DNA of 64,000 nucleotides, taken from DATBLE01 sp963808815. GTDB taxonomy: Bacteria > Actinomycetota > Thermoleophilia > Gaiellales > Gaiellaceae. The DNA is taken from NCBI GenBank assembly GCA_963808815.1, contig CAWEGI010000002.1, forward strand, positions 1 through 64,000, in the 5' to 3' direction. The position numbers and the translations under genes are program-made. Shown piece after piece: positions 61,963 through 64,000 of the stretch. How positions within the stretch are numbered: position 1 is the first letter of the stretch; each line of letters starts with the position of its first letter. The notes beneath the pieces were generated by a model. It did no database searches, was not told the DNA's origin, and saw only the letters and a program-made list of their open reading frames with translations.

Positions 61963-63106
61963 GCGGGTAGCGCACGCCGAGCGTCTGGTTCCCGGTGACG
62001 CAGCCCGGGCCGAACGCGCCCGAGCCGGGCACGGGCGGCTGCGGCGCGGACGCGCCGGTGAACTCCTGGATCACGCTCAGGTTCTCCTCGACGGAGTGGA
62101 TCTCGCCGCCGCTCGGCCTCGCCCGCCGAGCCGGCAGTGCAGCGTCGACCCGCTGCTCGAGCGGAACTTCGACCAGCCGAGCGAGAGGAACGAGTGCGTC
62201 GACAGGTCGGTCGTGACCGGCGCGAGCAGGTCGTCGCCGATGAACGGCAGCTTCACGAGCGTTCCGAAGCTCGTCAGCTTCCCGGCGACCGCGTTCAGCA
62301 CCTGCTGGTTGCGCTCGGCGCGCGCGAAATCGGTGTCGGAGGGGTCGAGCGCGTTCTTGCGGACGCGCGAGTAGATCAGCGCCCGGTGGCCGTCCATGTG
62401 CTGCTTCCCCTTCGCGAAACGCCAGCCGTGCCAGCGGGCGCAGCGCTCCTCGGTCGCGATAGGGGCAGTCGAACTTGGAGACGATCGGCTTCGCGACCGT
62501 GACGTCGATCCCGCCGAGCTTGTCGATCAGCTTCTCGAACTGGCTGAAGTCGACGACGGCGACGTGGTTGACCGGCAGGCCGGTGAGCTTCTTGACGGTC
62601 AGCACCGCGAGCGCGCGGGCCGCCGAGCTGCATCGCCGCGTTGATCTTGCGAGTTGCCGTAGCCCGGGATCTCGACGACGAGATCGCGCGGGATCGAGAG
62701 GTACGCGATGCGGTGCTTGTCGGTGTCGACGCGGACGAGCGTGATCGAGTCGCTGCGGTTGGCCGACTCGCGGCCGCTGAGCTGCGCGTGGTCGGTCCCG
62801 AGCAGGAGGATGTCCGTCGCGTTGCCGCGCTGCTCGTCGAGCATCTGCTCGACGCGCGGGCTCGAGCCGCTTGTTCGCCGCGGAGACGCCGTCCCGGAAC
62901 TGGAAGTAGCTCGACGAGCGCCCAGACGAGGACGAGCAGCAGGAAGAGCGCCGATCAGCACCGGGATCCACCGCAGCCAGCGGCGGTTCGGCCGGAGGTT
63001 GATGCGCGGCCGGCGGAGGCCCGGGCGCTCCGGCTGTCGCGCCGGGACCTTGCCCTTGACCCGCCCTCCCCGGTAGAGCGCGGTAGGGCTTCTCCTCCGG
63101 CGGCAT
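61949..63106 (-). CDS. LytR-CpsA-Psr (LCP) cell-wall glycopolymer ligase, frame breaks
   Basis: About 383 residues. Basic cytoplasmic head (MPPEEKPYR; INLRPNRRWLRWIPVLIGAL), one membrane helix, then the LCP domain: ATDILLLGTDHAQLSGRESA, NRSDSITLVRVDTDKHRIAY, LSIPRDLVVEIPGYG, LTVKKLTGLPVNHVAVVDFS, QFEKLIDKLGGIDVTVAKPI and MDGHRALIYSRVRKNALDPS with the DTDFARAERNQQVLNAVAGK motif. It attaches polymer chains to peptidoglycan from polyprenyl-phosphate carriers. All catalytic Arg and Asp landmarks are visible. Confidence 0.9.
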   Translation of the reverse strand: MPPEEKPYRALPGRAGQGQGPGATAGAPGPPPAAHQPPAEPPLAAVDPGADRRSSCCSSSSGRSSSYFQFRDGVSAANKRLEPARRADARRAARQRDGHPPARDRPRAAQRPRVGQPQRLDHARPRRHRQAPHRVPLDPARSRRRDPGLRQLARSTRRCSSAARALAVLTVKKLTGLPVNHVAVVDFSQFEKLIDKLGGIDVTVAKPIVSKFDCPYRDRGALRPLARLAFREGEAAHGRPPGADLLARPQERARPLRHRFRARRAQPAGAERGRREADELRNAREAAVHRRRPARAGHDRPVDALVPLARLVEVPLEQRVDAALPARRARPSGGEIHSVEENLSVIQEFTGASAPQPPVPGSGAFGPGCVTGNQTLGVRYPLRAR

Positions 63107-63205
63107 CCGGCGGCGAATGGTAGCCCCAGCGGTCGCGCGCAGAAGTGTCGGTCTGGGACGCCGGTAGGAGCCGGCGTCCCGCGCGGCGATAGGGTAGCCG
63201 CGCCC

Positions 63206-64000
63206 GTGGTGCCCAACGTGATCGGCGTCGACGTCGGCGGGACGAAGATCCTCGCCGGCGTCGTCGGCCGCGACGGGACGATCTCCGCGCACCGCGAATA
63301 CCCGACGCCCGCTCGACTCGGAGGACGAGCTCCTCGACGGGCTCGAGGCCGCCGTCCGCGAGCTGCTCGACGAGACGCGTCGTCGCGGTCGGCTTCGGCA
63401 TCCCGTCGCGGATCGACCAGCGGACCGGGACGCGCGATCGGCTCGGTGAACATCCCGCTCGTCGACGTCCCGTTCCGGGACGTCATGAGCGAGCGGCTCG
63501 GGCTGCCCGGTGGCGATCGACAACGACGGGAACGCGGCGGCGATCGCGGAGTGGCGCGCCGGAGCCGGCCGCGGCGCGACCGACATGGTCATGCTCACGC
63601 TCGGCACCGGCGTCGGCGGCGGGCTGATCCTCGGCGGGCGGCCCTACCGCGGCTCGATCGGGGCCGGCGCGGAGCTCGGCCACATCGTGCTCGTCCACGA
63701 CGGCGTGCCGCTGCTCCTGCGGCGGCTACGGGCACCTCGAGTCGTACGTGTCCGGGAAGGCGGCCGACGAGCTCGCCCGCGAGGCGTTCGGCCCGGCGGC
63801 CGACGCGCACCGGCTCGTCCGGCTCGCGAACGAGGGCGACGCGCAGGCGCAACGAGCTCCTGACCGAGATCGGGCGCAAGCTCGGCTCCGGGCTCGGCAG
63901 CATCGTGAACGCGTTCGACCCGGAGCTGATCGTGGTCGGCGGCGGGTTCGCCGCGGCCGGCGAGCTGCTGCTCGCGCCCGCGCGCGAGGTGATGGAGCGC
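63206..64000 (+). CDS. ROK-family sugar kinase (glucokinase-like), 3' end cut by window
   Basis: From GTG 63206 (or 63209): NVIGVDVGGTKILAGVVGRD, then VVAVGFGIPSRID, NIPLVDVPFRDVMSERLGLP, VAIDNDGNAAAIAEWRAGAG, MVMLTLGTGVGGGLILGGRP, GAELGHIVLVHDG, the zinc-type CSCGGYGHLESY (shifted by one base near 63717) and LGSIVNAFDPELIVVGGGFA. It phosphorylates glucose or a related sugar with ATP. Frame breaks at about 63310, 63375, 63505, 63717 and 63850. Divergent from the LCP gene. Confidence 0.88.
   Translation, partial: MVPNVIGVDVGGTKILAGVVGRDGTISAHREYPTPARLGGRAPRRARGRRPRAARRDASSRSASASRRGSTSGPGRAIGSVNIPLVDVPFRDVMSERLGLPGGDRQRRERGGDRGVARRSRPRRDRHGHAHARHRRRRRADPRRAALPRLDRGRRGARPHRARPRRRAAAPAAATGTSSRTCPGRRPTSSPARRSARRPTRTGSSGSRTRATRRRNELLTEIGRKLGSGLGSIVNAFDPELIVVGGGFAAAGELLLAPAREVMER

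Overview
The window is GC-rich, uses GTG starts and 4-nt ATGA/GTGA gene overlaps freely, and carries an actinobacterial gene set: an ANTAR antiterminator, DUF6325/SHOCT proteins, a SigK/RskA-like sigma/anti-sigma pair, a dnaK-grpE-dnaJ-hspR-clpB operon with a HAIR-like operator, inositol-phosphate synthase with a phosphatidylinositol-phosphate synthase, an F420-type LLM oxidoreductase and DUF4331 proteins. I infer an actinobacterium, most likely of the Thermoleophilia lineage. No rRNA is present to confirm this; there is one tRNA-Ala(UGC).

Layout. 1-13.5 kb is accessory and small-protein rich: a truncated LuxR regulator, a sulfotransferase, a suspicious LysE-like/alpha-beta-hydrolase fusion, an ANTAR/DUF6325 operon (minus) beside a SHOCT/carboxymuconolactone-decarboxylase-like/membrane-protein group (plus), an arylsulfatase, small secreted proteins and a Thr/Gln-repeat membrane-anchored protein. 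13.5-15.3 kb holds tRNA-Ala, a zincin, argF and tiny ORFs. 15.3-22.1 kb is a tightly coupled minus-strand operon: two exported DUF4331 proteins, an exported TPR protein, a NicO-type metal permease with a His-rich loop, then an RskA-like anti-sigma factor and its ECF sigma factor. 22.2-25.9 kb carries a second envelope group (YtkA-like protein, polytopic protein, cupredoxin-like lipoprotein) and a ferritin. 26-31 kb has an M3-like peptidase, a YjbQ protein, a TRAM-domain rRNA methyltransferase and an LLM oxidoreductase. 31.6-37 kb is a uracil-DNA glycosylase plus an inositol-lipid region (GT4-PHP fusion, ino1, double ribbon-helix-helix regulator, PI-phosphate synthase, PAP2-like enzyme). 37-44 kb has moaA, an ATP-grasp enzyme, three tandem M29 aminopeptidases and an MFS-cNMP fusion. 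44-49.6 kb has a GAF protein, a subtilase, a cyclase/NB-ARC-type regulator with its own ECF sigma factor, and a cyclodeaminase-like protein. 49.6-56 kb is the heat-shock operon. 56-64 kb holds a cupin, small membrane proteins, GYD, histidine phosphatase, GT39, FmdB, a secreted zincin, an LCP ligase and a ROK kinase running off the end.

Sequence quality changes inside the window. Up to about 23.8 kb almost every gene is one clean frame. From about 28.4 kb, and very densely from about 32 kb, nearly every gene, including dnaK, clpB and moaA, is broken by single-base insertions. Where I could rebuild the protein, the extra base is usually a G or C placed at a C/G-to-A/T step. I read this as sequencing or assembly error, not decay, and annotate those genes as intact CDS spans with frame breaks noted. 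Protein lengths there are approximate.

Working together: the DUF4331/TPR/NicO/anti-sigma/sigma operon is the best candidate for a little-described envelope or metal-related system under its own sigma switch. The inositol-lipid genes appear controlled by a double-RHH repressor with palindromic operators. The chaperone operon is probably self-regulated by HspR.
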